Below, piece by piece: positions 12,721 through 26,389 of a stretch of DNA of 64,000 bases. The position numbers and the translations under genes were made by a program. The notes beneath the pieces are model-generated. The model did no database searches, was not told the DNA's origin, and saw only the letters and a program-made list of their open reading frames with translations. The DNA is taken from the NCBI RefSeq assembly GCF_024713975.1, contig NC_091108.1, positions 8,415,001-8,479,000 of the forward strand, read 5' to 3'. The first letter of the stretch is position 1, and every line of letters starts with the position of its first letter. This DNA comes from Paralichthys olivaceus (lineage: Eukaryota; Chordata; Actinopteri; Pleuronectiformes; Paralichthyidae).

Positions 12721-14515
12721 CCAACGACATTCAAGAGCTTTTTGCACAAACGCATGTGTTCACAAGTCGGAACTCTGAGTGCGTTCCATTGTCGGGAAAT
12801 ACCGACATCCGAATAATCTGGTACGCAGCATAACACACTGATCAGCACCTCGCTTTCGTTTCCTCAAACTGAAACAGTGTGGGATGACCTTTTACATCCA
12901 TTTTCTTTCATTAAGTGGGTGTGTCAGAGGTGTTACCCAATCAGCAGTGACGTGTATAAAAAGCATTACTCATGTGCAACATAACAGCGTGTTTAACGCA
13001 CTTCCTGTACTGTTTGAATAAATCTTTTTGTGGCTGAGCGTGCATCTTAATAGAAGCATTCGAAAACACCTATTTGAGTGTGTAGAGTTGTTTTTAGTAG
13101 CTATAAAACAAATGTGTTGGACTAAAAGAGTGTTTTCCTGGTGGAGTATTATAAAGTATTAAGAAACGTATAAGTAAAACAGAGGTATCTCCACAATGCA
13201 CTTGAGTACAGTACTGATTAAATGTCCTTAGTCACCGGGGGGGGGGGGGGGGCGAGGGAGATCAATGGCGAGGGAAACAATGGCGTTGGGAGTGAATGTA
13301 ACAAGTGGCTCAGAATCAAATTCCAGTTTGTACAGGAAGCTGTAGAAAACCAGGAAGGACACTGCCCTCGCTCTTCCTCCGTCAAAAATACACCACCTCC
13401 TGGCACCCGACGCTGCCCGATCCAGATCCTGTTTTCACGCTCTTTTTTTTTCTCAAGAAGAAGGGTCAGCGGCTCGTCAACACGAGTTCTATTGTTGTAC
13501 ATGTTACCAAACGCAGGCTTTCAAAGAGTCCGTGATTTCCTAAGCAGTGGCACTGCGTCTAATTTTAGATGACGCAGACGACCAAGCGGGAATAATTGAT
13601 CACTAATGACAATATAGGCTCTATGGCTATTCAGGAGGCTGAAGGGGTTTGAGGAAGTGGTTGATGCAGCACTGTTGTGATTCACCGATGTTCAGTTGAC
13701 TCCTGAATCCATGTCATGTTACAACAGTGACAGTGATTCACAGTCACTTGACATTATTAACGCTGCTTGTGAACACTCCGACCTTTAAACAGGGATATGT
13801 CATATGTGGCTATTAATGCAGTGCAACAAAGTTACTGCTGTATTTTGTTCATTATCATTTGATTTCAGGTTTCAGGCCTGTACAGAGGATGTAAGTAAGT
13901 AACATACCTGTAGTAGTACTGTACTGCAGTACTGCACTTGTATGGTGTATTTTGTTTAGTTTCACTGCACCACAAATTCATAAGGAAATATATTTTGTAC
14001 TCCATTACATTTGTTCAGCAGCTGCAGTTCATTTTCACACGTATGAAACGCAGTCAATCACCAACACAAGTGATCAATTTTTATTTGAAAAAGAATATAT
14101 TTGTGTCTTACCAGCTGCAGTATTGGAAATCACAAAATAAAATAAATATTAGAAGTGTGAGAAAAGATTGAGAACTGAAATAATAATGATGACGAGAGTT
14201 TTGAAATCCTGATTTAGTAGTAATGAGAAAAGTTGAAGGTGCTTATCTATCATCGTTATTTAAGATTCATTACAGTCACCTGTTTGACTTCACTTTTATT
14301 TCCCTCTTGGTTTGAAACCCATGAAATAATAACATTACAGAGTAATATGGATGATGTTATTATTATTATTATTAGTAGTCGTGGTAGAATGTCAACATTG
14401 TGCGTAATATCACCACCACCTTGTAACTGCTGTCAAAATAAAGTATGATTAAAACAGCAGACATTACTGAACAAAGCATATAAAGTAACAGTCTCATAAT
14501 GAGGAAATAGTGAGT
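12721..14515. other. Intergenic, no gene seen
   Basis: A G run lies at 13,237-13,252. The overlapping open frames across 13,218-13,572 run through this G tract and resemble no family. TAC/AGT-rich text near 13,890-13,940 resembles a common fish repeat edge. A short (ATT)n run lies near 14,356-14,374. Confidence 0.5.
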
Positions 14516-14519
14516 CCAA

Positions 14520-14890
14520 ATGAGAAATAGAGGTTTTAATTGTGAGAAAAGGAAATTTGTTTCTCTTCTTTCTTGTCTTAAAACTGAAGCAGACTGCGTT
14601 TTCTCTGCCCCCGAGCTTTGGAACAGCCTCCTGTTCCACATTAGGTTCTGTTCCACTGTAGATAATTTTAAATCTAATTCAAAGTCCAACCTTTTTCATC
14701 TTCAGCCTGATTCTGTCTCATGATTCTGTTAATGTCTATTATTATCTAATTATTTCATCTTTGCATCTTTAACAGTGTTTTAGATTTTGATTCTATCATT
14801 TCCCTTCTGAACCTTTTTATCCATATCGTGTTATAACTGCTGTTGTTGTTATGGTGCCATATAAATAAATCTGACTTGACTTGACTTGAA
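14520..14890 (+). mobile_element. 5'-truncated CR1/L2-type LINE, 3' end
   Basis: An open frame at 14,520-14,723 ends in a peptide with the pattern APELWNSLL...HIR...FKSN...LF, matching the C-terminal end of the reverse-transcriptase ORF of CR1/L2/Rex-like retrotransposons (usually AP-LWNSLP--LR----FKS-LKTHLF). It is followed by about 150 bp of 3' UTR, the phrase GTGCCATATAAATAAA (14,852-14,867 region) and a terminal TTGAC-type tandem (TGACTTGACTTGACTTGA) at about 14,872-14,889, as expected for this group. The 5' part is missing, so this is a dead copy. The sub-family cannot be fixed by eye. Confidence 0.75.
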
Positions 14891-17800
14891 AACAATATAA
14901 TGAGCTGGAAAGTGCAGTGCATTGTCCACTCATGTTTGCCAACTGGCTTATGACTCCTTACAAAACTCTAGTTGAGGCCCTTTGCATTATTAGATGTTGT
15001 TGTTGGCAATTTCACCAAAGAGACAAGTCCACTAAAAATTTCAAAGGTACATTCATTCAAATAACTTTTCAAAGCCTGTACAGTCATAAAATAATCCAAG
15101 GTTTCACTCAAAATGGAGAAAACTCTAAAACAAAACCTGCAAAGCAGAACTTCTTTTTCTCCCTTCCTTCCCCATTATCATCTTTATATTTATCTTGTTA
15201 CCATTTGAGCTGTGAGGCCCAGATTGAAAACCACTGGACTGAAATATGTAACTGTCAGCATTATCTATCACCTCAAACATAAAAGCTAGTTACGCCATGA
15301 GTCACAGTCATTGAGCCTTTTTTCTGCAGAACCGGAACTTTTGCTTAAAATTTTTAATATATTTTGCTGATAACACTTTTTTGGGTCTTTACATATACTT
15401 GTATTTGAGTATTTTTACATAAATAAGTTGGTACTTTCACATAAGTGGAGAATCAGAAGCAGCTCGGCCAAAAAGTAATCAAACAGAAATAGTGAAGTAC
15501 CATGTGTAGTATCTGCATTCAATCTCCATCTTCCTCCTTGTTAGACTCTAGTTGTTGAGCTGCACTCCTACTAAACGCGCAGGCCGGACTTCCAGCTGGA
15601 AATGTTCTATTGGGCTTTGAGCCCATTTTTCTATAATCTTTGCTTATTAAAAGCAGCCCGTCCTGTTTTATTCACATCCTCTGTACCACAGAACACCATA
15701 AATCCTGGTGAAAGATTGAAAGTGTGAGAGGGAGAGAAGAAGGGGACCATGAGGGAGGGGAAGAGAAATTGCTAAATTGAGAAATTACTTTCCATCATTA
15801 TTATCATCTTGTTTCAGCCTCCTCCTAATTATTGGATCTCCAAAAGCAAGAGGGGGGGGGGGCAATACTCCACCTCCTCATGTGTGGGAGTTGTTTTCAA
15901 GACAAAATGTATGTTGGTTATAATTTGGAGATTTAATTACTTTAGGACAAACACCATCAACACAATGTGGATCATGTGACTTGATGTATAGCTTTGGTAT
16001 TTCCCTGTTACAAATGGGTGTTGTTGTTTATTATATTCACATCCCTGCACAATCAGGCTTTTATGTTGGTCTGAATACTGAGTGAGAAATGAATAAGACC
16101 TTTTCTAACCGGACAAATATGCTGCTTTAATTAATCCATTGGGTTATTTTTTATTAATATTGACCCTGGATCACTGCACAGACATTAGTTTACAATATAA
16201 CAACCAGGAAATAGTTTTAAAAATGACTCTCAGAGTTTTGTTTGCTTAAATATGCATACATTAAATTGCAAATGCGAATAAATTGAATCCAGCTCATTAA
16301 AATTCAATCAAATGTTTGTATAAAGTCAAACGCTTGTTTGTTAATCATGAGTTACAAAATTGCATGTGGAGACAATCTTTGCTGCTGATTTAGTGACGGC
16401 TGAAGAGACGCACGCAAGACAGATAATTAATCAGTAACTCCATGATCTGAAGTGACCTCCACGTCACCCCCTGCTCTTTCGCAAGGGAAACCCCTCATGA
16501 GCCGACATGAGTTGCCTTTGATACCTTGGCTCTAAAGCATCTTGGTATTACACAGGCACAGTTCATCTGCGTGTACATAAAGTATCTGAGGTTGTTAAAG
16601 GTTATTTATAGCAGCAGAGAAAAGTTTGAACATTATCATAAAAACATTATCTAAACGATTATTTTCCTTTAATTGTTTTCCTTTGTTTATAAGCCATTTC
16701 TAAATTTGGACTTAATGTTGGCAGGTTTCATGAGCGTGAGTGAGCATGTGGACAGAGGTTATGGGAGCCAGTTTCCTTACATAAAAGCGAGGTGCGAGTC
16801 ATTCTATGAACAATGCGGAAAGATCAATAAATTGTGTTTGTTTGTGCGTGTGGGTGGTTTTGTGTCTCCGTCCGTCTGTGAGAATGAAAAAAAGCTCGTA
16901 AATACAAAAATAGAGACGCTAGGATGAAAAGCTACTTAATCCTGAAAGTGTAAGTGTGTGTGTGTGCGTGTGCGTGATAATGGTGTGAGGTTTTCTGTTT
17001 TTTTTTTGGAGTACTGAGTTTGCATTTTCTCTAACAAGGGTCTGGCGTCCCCGCAGCCGTCAGTGGGATCCACGCTGGGCCCTTTTGCAGTAATCAGCCA
17101 GACTGTCTTGCTCTAATTGTTTCCAGATTTGTGTGGGAGGTCAGAGCCCCGGAGTGCTGATCCTTGCCAAGTTTATAAACAGAGCAGTGTTTCCAGATGG
17201 CCACTGGCTCCAGACTGGCTAGCAGGTTGATTGGGACCAGAATAATAACAGGTGGAGAACAGACAATGAATTCCTTGACACTTTTTGCCTCACACACACA
17301 CGCACACACACACACATGCACATGCACACTCGCCAACACGCTCTTAGGAACACACTTTCAATATGGTGAGCAGGAGAGACTCCTGACGCCATCTCTGCGG
17401 TCTGAGCTCAGTAACAACCAGATCTGAGGGTAATACAAGCAGGATGTTGAGCACATTTTGAGAACTGAACACACGTCTGTTTTAAGGTTTTATAGACAGA
17501 AGAATATAACATAACAATGACGTAGGAAATTTGGGATCTGTATTAGGAGATTTAATACATTTAACCTCAGGGAAGGGGCTGTATAATTATCTGTAAAAAA
17601 AGAAAGAAGAAGTAAGTCGCAGACTTGACTTCTCCTTTGAGTTGAGTGATATTTTGACATTTTACAGCATCTCTGTCCTGACTTGGCCTGGACCCAGCTT
17701 TATGAAACCTCTGCTCCTCAACAGGAACTACGTCGGCTGTAAATTGCAAAAGACGAGATTACAAAATATGAAGTTCCTGCAGGAAGCCAACTACGTTCTC

Positions 17801-20800
17801 GTGTTGTCTTTGGATGCCACATCAGTTTGTGAAATAAATCATTTAGAATCTGCAAGACATCTAATTTTTTCTTTCCATACTTTTCTTAAAATTTCTATTC
17901 TTACTCATGTCTACAAGCCAAATAAAATAAATGTGTCAGATACTGAATAATACATAATTCACATTCATCTTTTTGTCACGTTTGTGTTCCCGTTGAGAAC
18001 TTGTCAAAGCTGGTTCTCACACACACACACACACACGTTCAAAGTGGAGATTTCAGCAGCTCCAGTGAAGACATTCCCACCATGATCACATCATTAGCTC
18101 CAGCATGTCTCTTAATGCCTCTCTCAAGTTTTTGTTTACAGAATCCAGTCCTTCCAAGGTCTTTGTAATAGCTTGAGAGATCTGGGCTCTGGAGAGAGGG
18201 AGAGAGGGTTCTGAGGAAATATGTGTGTGTGTGTGTGTAAAGGGAGAGGAGGGGGGGTGCTGCCTTTCATCGGTTTTGCTCTGCTACACTTGTTTGGGCC
18301 AAGGTTGGCCCCTGTTTTTCAGTAAGCGTACTCCACTCCAGATGTGCGGCGGCTCCAGAGTGGCTGCCATGTACAGTAAATCGGCATCTGAGGGCTCGTC
18401 AATCTGTGGGGTAGAGCGCTGCGGTGTCGTCAGCCTCAGCCACTGGTATAAACGGAAATTTGTACTGCTGAGCTCCCATGAGGTCCTGGGGGGGGGGGAG
18501 GTGATGTGGAGGATGAGGGGGGGTGGTGTTGCAAAAGAGAGAGCAAGAAAAAGGGAGGGGGGGGGATTTAGAAGTGAGAACTAAAAACTGAAGTTGATGA
18601 GCAGCGAGGGACAAACGTTGTTAACACACACACAAAAGGTGCAGCAAACGTCAGAATATTATCGTCCGAAGGGATAACGAGCTCAGCTGGCTCGCCGTCG
18701 GAACGGCAAATGAGCAGAAGAGGAACGACGTCGACACGAGAGTAACTGATGACTTTCGCAGAGAAATTTATCTGCTGCCGAAAATGGAGACATGACTGTG
18801 GAAGCAGGTCACAGCCGGGGTATTTCAGTGAGCTCTAAATCAAATCATCATCCAGCTCCGAGAGCAGATGAAACGATACAAGTTCATGAAACGAGAAACA
18901 AATGATTCAAATAAAACAGAAGCCAGAACAAAAAAAAAAAGGTCTTACGGAGCTGCTACCGGTTACAAGAAGTTGGAGCAGGTGATCGGGAGAAGACACG
19001 AGTGCCAAAAGTAAAATATAAATACAGTGAGAGTTTATGTGCGACATTGCTGCATCACTCTGTTCATGTAAATACATGAGGCCTGAGTCATATAAAGACG
19101 GAGCTCTTTTGGTAGAGAGGACACAGAGCAGACTCTAGAGTGTCATCAGGGCAGACGGCGTTTCCCCCGCACATTCCTCCCTTTACATTTTCCCATGCTC
19201 AGAGCTCAGGCCCTGACTCAGCGCCATTATCGCTCGGACAAAGTCATAGGAAAGCTGCTGATGACTTACAGACTGAAGCACTCGTGTCCAGACTAATGTT
19301 TCATGGCCTCAGTGTGGTTTCCTCCCATCTGATTTTATTGAAGGTCATCAATGTTTCTGTATCACAGAGGGAGCAGCCTGAGGCCACAGATAACAAAGGC
19401 ATTAAGGCTGCATTCATACTGTTACAGAGTTTTGGAGCTGTTAAAATACAAAAGTTTGAAAAGCTGCAGGGCTGTTAATAGTTTGAAATCTCTGGGGGCT
19501 GTGTTTTGGAATGGACGGACCAAATCGGAGATGTTTAGAATTGATGATGTCGATCACAACCACTTGCAGACTGGGTCTTTATCGGTCACTCCGAAGCCTT
19601 CGCTGATTCGTCAGGCTCCATTCACGTGAGCCCTGTGCGGCATTAGCATTGGCTACCAGTGTAGAAGGCAAGATAATTGATTACAAGAGTTTCTGACCTA
19701 CCTTACATCGGTGCAATGTGGGAGGAGACGAGCTCTAATTTGAGCAACTGGCTTCAAGAGTGCAAGTGTAAACAGGTAATTCAATCTGATATTGAGCTGA
19801 AACGCTCTAATGGACAGAGATCATTTCAGTTTGAAAACAAGGATGTAGCCGAAGAGAGTCCTTTTTGGTAAAAACCGTCTTATGGTTAAAATATATTTTA
19901 CAAACTTAATACACACACACAGATACACACTAATCCAATCAACATTCAGGCTAAAACTGAAACTGCTTCACTGTGTTTATGTTGATATCCTTCTGTATGT
20001 ACGCCCATATCATGACCTTTTTCCTCTTTGAAACACAGACCCACCGCCGGACCCCCCCCTCTCCATGGTTTCCTCTGGGATCCCCCACGCTCAACATTGG
20101 GCAGCCCCCCCTGCTCTGCCCAGTAACAAGGCAAGGCGTCAGAGGCCTGATTATTTGCACTGACCCGGGTCTGTCTCCTCGGGGCGGCTGCCTCGGCCCA
20201 GTCGCACTGGATCCATTGACACGGCGAGAGGGAGAAGAAGGGGGGAAGAAAACAGGCCCTGGCTCCAGTCAGTCGGCCCTCCTCGGCAGGTTGATGAATG
20301 TCCAGGACTTCATGATCTTTGCCACCCAAGCCACTGGAGTCAGGCTACAATGAGTTACAGTCTCTAGGTTAGCAAACCCTCCTGCCTGCCGCCACCGCCA
20401 CAGACCCCCCCCCACGAGCCCCACAGTCCCCCCCAGAACCTGAGCTGGCCGGCCTCCCTCCCTCCACAAACACTGGAGGTCTATCCTTGACTGCTCCGCT
20501 ACGCCACTCCTGCCGCCACCTTCCTCGCCCTTTCAACTCTCGGCCCTGACTGCGCCAATTCTATCTGGCGGCGCGCACTCACGGGTCCAACCACAAGCTG
20601 GCACAGGTCCCCTCAGCATGCCGTTACAGTTATAGCTGCTTAAGGCAGGTTGCTTCAGCATTCATTCATGTATCTGACACCTGACTGCATTTGCAAAATA
20701 TGCAATTTGTTACATAATTTTCCCTGCAATGCAAACTACAAATTTAATATTTGGTTTTAAGTTGGTTTTTCTTTCTTCTTTCCTCACAACACATGGTCTC

Positions 20801-20820
20801 TGCCAGCAATGTACCTTATT
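14891..20820. other. Intergenic, microsatellite-bearing, no gene seen
   Basis: It contains CA/TG microsatellites near 17,290-17,330, 18,019-18,037 and 18,221-18,238, G-rich tracts near 15,851-15,860 and 18,488-18,560, and a GC-rich C-tract segment at 20,040-20,600. The frames on both strands across 19,946-20,353 come from this C-rich composition and show no domain or splice context. No exon or RNA gene could be supported. Confidence 0.5.
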
Positions 20821-20829
20821 AAAGCAAAA

Positions 20830-21560
20830 CATAGGTGAAAGCGCGCACTTAGCATGGCCGTAAAACTGAACCACAATGGCAAAGAGGGAAACAACAGCAT
20901 TGTTAAGAGCGGCCCCCTGCTGCTGCAGCTAATTGTGCTCCAGTCATGGGCTGTTCACCGTCACAGCGAGCTGCGAGCAAATATCAGCTGACTGAGAAAT
21001 TCAGAATAATGCAGAATATGTGTATGATAGAGGCTCTGCAGAATAATGAACGTGATCACAGCCTCATGCAACTGCTGTAATGTTTCCTGTCAGTTACTCT
21101 CTCCTGTGAAAAAGGTCCGTTGGCATGATTGTGAGAGGTTAGTGAAAGGGTGGAATCAACCGAATGAAAGAAGAAAAACTGCGGGAGGTATATACCGAGC
21201 TGAAGACAAATATGCCGTGCCATTAAAATTGCAATTATTCGCTATTACAGCAAAGCACACTCATTACGTTACCCTACAATTGAGACTGGCAACACTCTCG
21301 GTAATTTGATGACGCACAAGTCGTGGTGCTTTTGGCCGCAAAGAGCACATCTGAGAATCTCACGCAATTTTTCCATCTTCAGCCAGAAATCTGACCCCTT
21401 TAATCCCCTCAGAATTCCCCTTCGTTTCACTCCTTAACATGTGTCTACTGTGAAAACACCAATAACTCCAGCAGGTAGTAATGAGGTGTCATCATAATGT
21501 CTCTATGAGCACCATATTAATCTCACAATCGAAACATTATTAGACGTGAAACTTAATCTA
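20830..21560. promoter_or_regulatory. Candidate non-coding regulatory block
   Basis: This block is not AT-drifted or repeat-like as its neighbours are. It has dense short motifs expected in developmental enhancers, including TAATT/ATTA-type homeodomain cores (near 20,930, 21,223-21,240, 21,515), TGCAACTGCTG and ATTGCAATTATTCGC text. No open frame with a family signature crosses it. The call rests on texture alone; conservation was not tested. Confidence 0.25.
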
Positions 21561-22590
21561 CAGTCCTCGTGGGAGCGCAGAGTCACCACTTGACTGATCC
21601 AGGGGCAGGTTTAAGAGTATATTCAGTATCTATAAATACATGTGGAAGTATATTATGTGTATATTTGTTACACAGTACTTACCACTTTAAATGAATGAAC
21701 ATAGCTGTTTAAACCTTTTATGAAAAAGTCTGTTTCTAGGGCAAACTCAAATCAGATTTGATTTAATGGTGAGATGACCTTGTTCTGTCAAACCTGCAGC
21801 TTAAACATAATCATAAAAAAGTCATCTAGCGAATGCAGGCAAAAATGAGGAAATAACGACATCAGATTTAATAGACTTTATATGAAATCCCTCTCGTTTC
21901 ATAGAATCAGGGCTCCTCTAGGTGCATGCATCATTCATTTAAACCATGTTTTTATTTTTTATTTTGGCCAGCCCTTGAGTTTGCAGAGTTTAGCAAGTTT
22001 GAAAAAAAAAAGTATATTAGTAAGTGGACATTGGCCTGCTGGTTTAGTCTAGTATAGTACTATAATAACATTTACAACAACTATTGTTATCATTATCATT
22101 ATTATTGGCTCATAACGTCTTATAACCACTTTGGTTGAACATACTGGTCAAACTATTACCTGCTTTATAAAATGTATTATAATTTATTCAGTAACAACTT
22201 ATATATCAGAGGCTGAGAGTATGTTTTGTGGTATTTTGTAACCACAGACGTCAAATGTGGTAATAAGCACAATCTTTCTTTCTGGAATGGAGTGGATGTA
22301 TATACTAGCATGGAGGTGCCTCAATACTACTTAAGTGTAGAACTTAACAAGTTCAAATATCCAGTACACATCTACTTATGATGTCTCACTGCAACAGAGC
22401 ACTAAGTAATGCAGACTTCAGAGTAATACATCTCAGTGCTTCACCACATTAGACAGCAGAGAAAAGAGTCAAAAGACGTGTAATCAGCTGACATGGTGAC
22501 TGTCAAAGGATTCATTGAGTGGCTTTTCAAAGGAAACACTGTCCGCACACGGTTCATCCCTCTGTTCCCTTTAAACCACATCTAACTTCC
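21561..22590. other. Intergenic, no gene seen
   Basis: AT-rich DNA. The stretch at 22,065-22,450 carries CATAACGTCTTATAACCACT- and AGTACACATCTACTT-type text that looks like decayed interspersed repeat. No exon was recognised. Confidence 0.45.
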
Positions 22591-22599
22591 GTTCAACCC

Positions 22600-22960
22600 C
22601 CCCCTGCTGCTGCAGGAGACATTCCTCACAAGATGGTTGAATGGCAGCCCTGTTGCAGGTCAGCCTCGGCGGCAGCAACAGGCAGTTTACAGGGTCCCTG
22701 CTGTGCTGAGCTGTGACCTGGCCTCAGAGCGGCGTTCCCAGGTGACAAATAAAACACTAGCCCTCACAGGAGCGCGACTTCAGGCTCCACAATGCTAATT
22801 CAATACAATGCGTCTAATTGTAGCCTGTTTCAGAGAGGTTAGCGAGATCCTCTGCCAGCCATTCACAGGATTAATGCTAATTGGGAAATAAACGTGTGGT
22901 AAAAGAGTCTAGGACGAGGTAGTTAGTGTGAAAAACCTCTTAATGGACACTTAGAGCCCA
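22600..22960. promoter_or_regulatory. Candidate non-coding regulatory block
   Basis: A GC-balanced segment followed by clustered TAATT/CTAATT cores near 22,795-22,820 and GGATTAATGCTAATTGGG near 22,870-22,888. The combination of paired homeodomain half-sites and ordinary composition in an AT-rich desert is what conserved non-coding elements often look like. No coding potential was found. Texture only. Confidence 0.25.
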
Positions 22961-25415
22961 TTAGTTTCATTTTCACAAAGCATTGTTTGATGAGAAAGGC
23001 TCCTTTATTTTCTCTTCATGGTGTTCAGTTGAATTTGGTATTTTCACTTATTGTTTTATTTGGCGCCACTGAAAGTCAGCATCAAAGATGTTATGCAATC
23101 ACATTGCTAAATATCAGCTCAATTATCTTTGAGCCCTCACTACCAAACTCAAAAACCAGATGGCTACGGTGCTTATCTGCGATGGCTTCGGTTGATATTT
23201 TGTGGAGTGGCTCCACTAAGAGCAGACGTTATGAAGTCAGAAACTGTTTGTTAAAACCAGAACACAAATTTAACTTCATAGATTTACAGTGCTTCCATCA
23301 TTTATAAACCAGTGTATGCCAATATTTTAGGGTTGAAGCTGTGAAAAAATAGCAATCATGCACAGTTGCTGCAGAAAGAACAGACTGTAAATAAGTTAGT
23401 TTATTTAACATATATATTATTCAGCTTTAATCAAGTAGGTTTTGTCTGACGTTCTGCAGCCATGAAACTGACACAATGTGCTTATTGACATAAAAAGTTT
23501 AGTATGAATTTCGAAATCGTCCATTAAATTGGAAGCTTGAATTGGAACATGGTTAGTTTAGCTTTGCATAAAGAACTGTAGAGACATGGGAAACTTGCTT
23601 CCCCACAGTGAAAAAACTCAAGGATTAAGACCTTGTACTTGATTATTTGATTCGTAATATCTGACTGTGTCGCCTTCGAACAACTAGCTTGTGAAAAAGT
23701 TGCACCAGAGAAATTGAACTCTGGCTATTACAATGCTGATTTGGGATCGTTATCAGGTTAAAGCTCAATCTGCGACACTGAGTGCAAAGAACGCCTTTGT
23801 CACTTTTAAGAATAACATCTTTCAGTGACTGAAAGGCTGCATTCACCATGATCGTAACACTGCTCTGCAAAAATTATTTGAAGAACAAGAGGTTTCAACG
23901 TCATGTATTTTCTGAAGAAACGCTTTCAAGCCTGACCCAGAAAGTATTCTGACCTAGAAACAGCCGTCCCATATGTAGCAATATATCCAATTGCTTCCAT
24001 TTTGGAGACGATATATCATGTTGAAATAACACCTATCTTTTGTGCCCTCGATTTGAAGTTTGTGACATCCAATTGAGGGCTGAGATATTTGGGTCCATCA
24101 ATAAGACAGATGGTCTATGAGGCAGGACTCACTCAGAAGCACAGCTGCATAACATCACATCAGTTTCATCCCAACAGTGCCACATGGTTTTCTATCTCAA
24201 TTAAGGGCACGAAAATGAACCAGAATGAAAACTGATATCACCAGAACTGGCCTTTGACCAAAATTGTTGTTGTTGCAATAGATTCCCATTTACTTCCATT
24301 CATCCATCAAAAGAAAGTTATGCCATACTGCTGCACTCAGAGTTTATTCCGTGTTTTTGGCTGCCGAGATGACAAACGTCTTGTGTTACTAATCAGTTGT
24401 TGCGTCAGTGGCTTGAATGATTCTGAGCCTGAAAACACTGATTACAGTACAACGTTATTTGTCACTGGGAAATCTTAAACAGAGATGAATGCAAGAAGCT
24501 TCTTTAACAGCATTAGTTTCACAATCTTGTCTTTTTTAATGTCGGACTTGTATATAACATGTCTGACACACCCCACACACTGAGCTCCGTCATCCCCTCC
24601 TTTCTGCGCTGCAGGAGATAGCTCATGTAACATGCAGTCCATGTAACTACTACTGACCTTTCTACATCCTTGATAAGCTGCTTTTCAGTTTTACTCAAAA
24701 GGTCACACTGGTGGTTTTGCATAATTTTCCCCAATTCTCAAGTCCATGTATTATACGTCCTGCTGGCTATTTTCTGAAGCTTAAAGAATAACGGACATAT
24801 AATTACTATTGTTTTTAAATAGTGAAAATCAACTTGAAGAGGTCTGAAACCTTTTCAAGAAGAAATCTACCAAAAATGAACCCTTTACTTCAGGCTGCTT
24901 GATTTTTCTTCTTGTTAGTGCTGTGTAATCATTGCAGGGTAATAAGGTTGTAACCATACTGATTTTTGTGCCAGTGGACTGAATGAGTTGTGTACTGTTG
25001 TTAGACACTCAACTGCTAAACAGCAAACTTTGGAATGAAAGTCGCTTCCACATTCACAAATATCCATATTTGCCTTTTGTTTTCCCAAAGAATTCAGACA
25101 AATAAAGCTTGTTTGGATTTAAGAGGTCTGCACTGCGTTTCGACACAACAATAACACAACCCTGACAAGTCAATGCGACATGCTTCACTGTGACATATTA
25201 GTTGATTTTCATTCCGAACTGAAAAGAATGGGAGCATATGGCTGATTAGAGGTCAGCAGCAATGTCATGTACAAACATAATCAAGGAAAACACACATCAA
25301 CATTTGTATTAAACAGTCAAAGCCATCGACTACGTCTGTGAAAGAAGAGTCAGCTTGAGATGCTTAAGAAGACAATGAGAGACAGATTATGTGCCAATAA
25401 GACACTTTTGATTCA
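22961..25415. other. Intergenic, no gene seen
   Basis: AT-rich DNA with scattered short open frames, none with a recognisable product, splice setting or RNA structure that I can support. Confidence 0.5.
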
Positions 25416-25419
25416 CTAT

Positions 25420-25780
25420 TTTAACTTGCAATGTGTCACAAATGGCTGAATTAATGGTTAATGACGCACTTAATAAGAGCAAAGTTTGATTTACCAGGTT
25501 GTGAAAATCCCTTTGGTATTGACCACCATTGACCACTTTGTAATAAAATCTTTTACAACATTTAGAAACCCAGACTGGATGGGTTATTGTAAAAAGAGGT
25601 TTTTTTATGAGAAAAATGAGCAGTTATTAATGGATCACTAACATTTATTACTGTTTGAGTGAACAAACTGAACATCAACAGTCATTTAAAACAAACCTAT
25701 GTGTGGTTCAGAGCCTTTTCAAACTATTTACAAGGTCCTCAATGAATGTCACACTCATTAATGCAGTCCTTTAAAAGGTC
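25420..25780. repeat. Decayed interspersed repeat, copy 2 of a pair
   Basis: It shares the phrase CCAGGTTGTGAAAATCCC with the block at about 7,780-8,110 and has similar TTATTAATG and TTTACAAC surroundings in the same orientation. The two appear to be old copies of one short element. Limits are approximate. Confidence 0.4.
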
Positions 25781-26389
25781 TTTTTTAAACTTGCATGAGA
25801 ATTAAGTACAAAATTGAGTAAAGCAGTAAAATTATAGATTTTCAGAATCAACAGGATTATAAATGTATCAGGATGTTTTTTCATTACCCATATGATCAGC
25901 TACATCATGCCCACAGTGGGAGTCCTCACCGGTTTATCAGTCAAGTCCCAGAAAGTCTTTTAACAATTATTAGTATTTTATTAAACTAAAAACTAGCTCA
26001 AGACTCTGGTTTCACATCCCACTACATTCTTTTTCAGGCTGGAGGTCAACATGGCTTCTTGGATATGAGGAAGAAACAACCTCATCAATAACATGTTATC
26101 TACAAGATTATAAATGAACTCCTTTCGTGATTATCTACTGGATGACGCTCGCTGTAAAACAGCTCAGAGCAAGCTGCTGTCTGCTGGATCAAATGGGCAG
26201 GTTCACAGCAGGCTATCAGCACTGTTAACTCCGGCTGTAAACCAAACCTCCCAGCGGGTCAGAGGTCAAAATGTTTGGGCTTCACAGAGACGCCATGAGC
26301 TGAGCACGGACAGAAGTTGATATGAAGTCTGCCTGTGAATCAGTGACCTGAACATCCACCCTCATAGACTGTAGCAGAGAATAGAGAGG

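Noticed and set aside
13218..13572. Overlapping 94-116-codon frames on both strands
   Set aside because: They read through a G16 tract and purine/pyrimidine-biased DNA; no family match.
19946..20353. Overlapping 126-127-codon frames on both strands
   Set aside because: Long frames on both strands at once in C-rich DNA indicate composition rather than coding; no family similarity recognised.
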